From: Halalkalibacter sp. APA_J-10(15)
Lineage (GTDB): Bacteria; Bacillota; Bacilli; Bacillales; Bacillaceae_D
Direction: 5' to 3'
Assembly (NCBI RefSeq): GCF_023017105.1
Contig: NZ_JALKEV010000017.1
Location: 53,109 to 117,108 of the forward strand
Length of the DNA stretch: 64,000 bases
The position numbers and the translations under genes are program-made. This document shows positions 61,640 to 64,000 of the stretch, in pieces (position 1 is the stretch's first letter; the number at the start of each line of letters is the position of its first letter). The notes beneath the pieces were generated by a model. It had not been told where the DNA came from. It saw only the letters and a list, made by a program, of their open reading frames with translations, and did not search any database.

Positions 61640-62368
61640 GGCGTTCTCAAAATAGCTATATACTTCATCTGCAATTCCCAGAAACTCTTCAACAAGTACA
61701 TTACTATCCAAGTAACAAGCATATAGATAATCAACTAAAGCGGAGTCAATCTCACAATAGTTTAATATGGCATTCTTCATCTTAATAATGTCATCTTGCC
61801 ATACACCTGTATCTTCTAAAACCAAAGAGTATAATGCACGAATTAATCTCTTAGAGTAACCTTTAATATATCTAGTTTTCATTGTGTTATCACTAGCATT
61901 ACAAAGTAAACTATGTATACGATCTATTTCCTCCTTGGTCTCTGTATTTAAGTCTAAAATGAACTCTGGAGAAATAATTATCGGTGATACTTTTTCACCA
62001 ACGTCATGACCATACATACAAACACAAATTATCTTAACCCAAAAACCCCACTCATTCGGTTTACTTAATACATCGTCAATCGAGCAAATTATCGTATCAA
62101 TCTTAGTTACTACTGGATATTCTTCCAAAAGCCTGTCTTTAATATTTGACAATCTTTCGTAATCAATATCTTTTGGGTTTACACATACAATAGTAAAGTC
62201 TGCATCTGACTTAAAAGGTTTAGCAGTTCCTTTTGGAATCGAGCCACACATATAAATGCTATGAATCTTACCTTTAAATTCGGTAAGTATATTATCTATA
62301 TACTTATCAACAAAATCCTTATATTCACTTTGTATTACAATTCTATTTATGACTTTTTCTAATATCAT
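61601..62368 (-). CDS. Nucleotidyltransferase-domain protein (MNT/ANT-like)
   Basis: 255 residues with the polymerase-beta-like nucleotidyltransferase motif MCGSIPKGTAKPFKSDADFT (GS...DxD) at about 40-60 and a helical C-terminal domain. Relatives include aminoglycoside nucleotidyltransferases and MNT antitoxins; this one is longer than MNT and may modify a small molecule or a protein. The last ten residues (MAASRTSFG) come from adjoining foreign DNA, so the original C-terminus may be lost. Confidence 0.75.
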   Translation of the reverse strand: MILEKVINRIVIQSEYKDFVDKYIDNILTEFKGKIHSIYMCGSIPKGTAKPFKSDADFTIVCVNPKDIDYERLSNIKDRLLEEYPVVTKIDTIICSIDDVLSKPNEWGFWVKIICVCMYGHDVGEKVSPIIISPEFILDLNTETKEEIDRIHSLLCNASDNTMKTRYIKGYSKRLIRALYSLVLEDTGVWQDDIIKMKNAILNYCEIDSALVDYLYACYLDSNVLVEEFLGIADEVYSYFENALNAMAASRTSFG

Positions 62369-62650
62369 GTAGACTCCTCCTAAACTAAACTTCTTTCGGC
62401 TAACGTCTTAATTTAATTTAAGAACTTCGTAAATAATCCATAGATGAGTTATTCGCGAAGTTTTTCAACTATCCTGCTCCGATACTTTAAGTGCATCTTT
62501 TAACAAACTATGTTTAATTAACTTTCTTATAGTTATAAAATCCGTCCTCATGACTTTAAAAATATGACATGAGAAACGCACTCATAGGAAGACGAGTAGC
62601 GACTACGCTCATTGCCTGAAGTCTGGGAAAAAAATCTTTTTGAACAGACT
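62369..62650. other. Intergenic region with hairpin and partial spacer repeat
   Basis: AACTTCG...CGAAGTT forms a long-loop hairpin at about 62424-62465 with TTTTTC beyond it. A partial spacer arm CAACTATCCTGCTCCGATAC (62466-62485) follows. At 62573-62590 ATGAGAAACGCACTCAT shares 16 of 17 bases with the interior of the MITE (minus strand near 5340-5356), possibly a decayed relative. Confidence 0.45.
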
Positions 62651-63091
62651 CTATAGTTTATTTTTCAAGAAAAATTGTTTTATATCTTCTGGATATTCAT
62701 CATTAACAGCAAAAACCTCATAGCTCATACGCGTATAAAATTCCGGGGATTGATACGTAAACGTGCAAGTATGAGAAAATATACAGCCAAGTTCTTTCCC
62801 TAGTCTCTCAGCTTCTGCTATCATGATTTTTCCATAACCTTTGTTTCTGTAATCATCCGCTATCCAAAATACATCAATATACAAACCGTAAGACCAGGTT
62901 TCACAAAACAAACCGCCCAAGACTTTGCCTGTTTCATCTTTTAAATATAAATTAATATCCTTACCAGGTTTTTTAAGCAAACCATTTTTCGCACGAACAT
63001 TGTACTCATACAAATTATTACAGATCTGTTCGTAGTCATTGTCATTTGAGTCTACTGTAATCTTGATATTATCTAAGATTATATCAGTCAT
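62651..63091 (-). CDS. GNAT-family N-acetyltransferase
   Basis: 146 residues from ATG 63091, after GGGAGAGATCT. GNAT motifs: GLYIDVFWIADDYRNKGYGK, then IMIAEAERLGKELGC and TFTYQSPEFYTRMSYEVFAV. This branch (YafP/YobR-like) is of unknown substrate. The longer frame from 63163 adds a hydrophobic stretch without a ribosome site and is not preferred. Confidence 0.8.
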   Translation of the reverse strand: MTDIILDNIKITVDSNDNDYEQICNNLYEYNVRAKNGLLKKPGKDINLYLKDETGKVLGGLFCETWSYGLYIDVFWIADDYRNKGYGKIMIAEAERLGKELGCIFSHTCTFTYQSPEFYTRMSYEVFAVNDEYPEDIKQFFLKNKL

Positions 63092-63173
63092 AGATCTCTC
63101 CCATAAAAATATAAATAACATAATATAACATAATTGGGTTATAACCCCTTTCAAAAAACACAATTAAAGCTAA

Positions 63174-63240
63174 AGAATTCTGCTCCGTATAGCACAACAA
63201 GCGACAGCTTTTGTTTCGCTATCGCCCCTACAGTGCAATA
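63174..63240 (+). repeat. Array spacer repeat (copy 12)
   Basis: Left arm AATTCTGCTCCGTATAGCAC (63177-63196) then AACAAG; right arm TTTCGCTATCGCCCCTACAG (63214-63233). The core AACAAGCGACAGCTTTTGTT forms a hairpin. Confidence 0.7.
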
Positions 63241-63243
63241 ACT

Positions 63244-63810
63244 TTAATTCCACAATCTTTTTACAAACTGAAGTTTTCCACCTGAAAAATTCAACTCATA
63301 TATATCAGGTTTAGATGTTCTTTTCCAAAAATCATATCCGTACCCGGCATTGAAATAGTTCATAATAATTGTCATTACATTCCCGTGAGTTCCTATAACA
63401 ACCGTCTTTCCCTCATAATTATGTAATAGGTCTTTGAATATAGGTAAAGCTCGATTTTGTACGTCTCTTACAGACTCTCCGCCCGATAAATAGAAATCAA
63501 AATCCTCAAAAGATTTTTTTATAGCTTGTTGTATTTCTTCTTCTGGTAGTTTATAAGACCCTTTTAATTGCCTTTCTTTTAATTCTTCAAATACTTTTAT
63601 TTCTATATTTTTAGCATTGGCAATTCCTTCAATTGTTTGTATGGCTCTTGTAAATGGACTTGAAACAATTACATCAATTTCTTTGTTATTCATTACATTC
63701 GTGACGTTCTTAGAATCAGTTTCACCTTGGAAGGATAGTTTCCTTGTTCTTTCTTGTCCAAAAACAAATGGTGATTTTGCGTGTCTTATCATGTAAACAG
63801 TAGTATTCAT
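63244..63810 (-). CDS. Histidine-phosphatase-family protein (phosphoglycerate-mutase-like)
   Basis: 188 residues from ATG 63810 (AAAGGGGAAAAAG upstream). Catalytic RH motif IRHAKSP at about residues 8-14, the second arginine in SSPFTRAIQT, acid in SGGESVRDVQ and second His in GTHGNVM. It dephosphorylates a small phosphorylated substrate; the exact one is unknown. It is a single-gene unit between spacer repeats 12 and 13. Confidence 0.85.
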   Translation of the reverse strand: MNTTVYMIRHAKSPFVFGQERTRKLSFQGETDSKNVTNVMNNKEIDVIVSSPFTRAIQTIEGIANAKNIEIKVFEELKERQLKGSYKLPEEEIQQAIKKSFEDFDFYLSGGESVRDVQNRALPIFKDLLHNYEGKTVVIGTHGNVMTIIMNYFNAGYGYDFWKRTSKPDIYELNFSGGKLQFVKRLWN

Positions 63811-63860
63811 CTTTTTCCCCTTTAGATACCTCTTCAACTAAAATACAAGAGGGTTACATC

Positions 63861-63897
63861 TTTTGTTCTAGATAAGCCACCCTTTAGTGCAATAAGG
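63861..63897 (+). repeat. Array spacer repeat, right arm (copy 13)
   Basis: TTTTGTTCTAGATAAGCCAC then CCTTTAGTGCAATAAGG. It immediately precedes the 3' end of the second HIT gene. Confidence 0.55.
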
Positions 63898-63914
63898 ATT
63901 GTACAGTGAGCTAA

Positions 63915-64000
63915 TTATATTTCCCACTTTAATTGACGACCACCAATAATATGATAATGCATATGGTATACCTCTTGTTGACCATGTTTTCCCGTATTAG
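63915..64000 (-). CDS. HIT-family protein, second copy (partial, C-terminus)
   Basis: The minus strand encodes TGKHGQQEVYHMHYHIIGGR and QLKWEI before TAA at 63915, nearly identical to the C-terminus of the HIT protein at 21018-21356, including the HxHxH triad (HMHYH). The similarity continues past the stop (ACAGTGAG). The gene runs off the window. Confidence 0.9.
   Translation of the reverse strand, partial: NTGKHGQQEVYHMHYHIIGGRQLKWEI

Overview
The window looks like the chromosome of a low-GC, spore-forming-type Firmicute, most likely an alkaliphilic or soil Bacillaceae (Bacillus/Alkalihalobacillus-like). The reasons are strong GGAGG ribosome sites, TTG/GTG starts, sigma-A promoters, YxjG/H-, YesL-, LplB/YtcP-, CarD- and DUF3953-type proteins, and many Bacillus-type GNAT and NUDIX genes. 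No rRNA, tRNA or CRISPR array was seen.

Layout: 0-9.5 kb holds a CarD regulator, a MetE-like enzyme with its LysR regulator, two hydrolases, a lipoprotein, an N-acetylglucosamine-kinase-like ATPase, a decayed LysR copy and a 173-bp MITE with an 8-bp target duplication. 9.6-18.2 kb is an accessory array of small single genes, nearly all on the minus strand: acetyltransferases, lipoproteins, an Imm53 protein, small membrane proteins, and many broken or chimeric genes. The genes are separated by a recurring two-armed intergenic repeat. A ZTP riboswitch sits here in front of a gutted methyltransferase. 18.6-25.2 kb carries a BCCT transporter, a HIT protein, a PspC protein and a response regulator/ABC exporter/histidine kinase operon of the peptide-antibiotic-resistance type. 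25.6-30.9 kb holds a PadR-controlled MacB-like ABC system and a TetR/hydrolase operon.

31-51 kb is a carbohydrate island with two separate systems. The first is a GH2 glycosidase with an ABC sugar importer, a YesL protein and a LacI regulator, with a duplicated operator region. The second is a fructan system: GH91 fructotransferase-like beta-helix, GH32 fructosidase, LplA/LplB/YtcP-type importer, fructokinase, LacI, and the remains of a wall-anchored levanase. For the second LacI the promoters and CCGG-centred operators are legible. An aldo/keto reductase, a tRNA-dihydrouridine synthase and a 43-bp palindromic mini-element lie between them.

53-57 kb holds an alpha/beta-hydrolase pseudoenzyme fused to a winged-helix domain, a quinone reductase with a HxlR regulator, and a GC-rich TetR gene of foreign appearance. 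From 57.6 kb to the end the small-gene array resumes. It begins with a complete group II intron lodged in one of the array repeats, followed by NUDIX, nucleotidyltransferase, GNAT, histidine-phosphatase and a second HIT gene.

The most unusual signal is the array itself: single-gene units, one orientation, a shared two-armed spacer, frequent unit-to-unit fusions and decay, and group II introns sitting at the same place in the spacer. It resembles an integron cassette array without a visible integrase.
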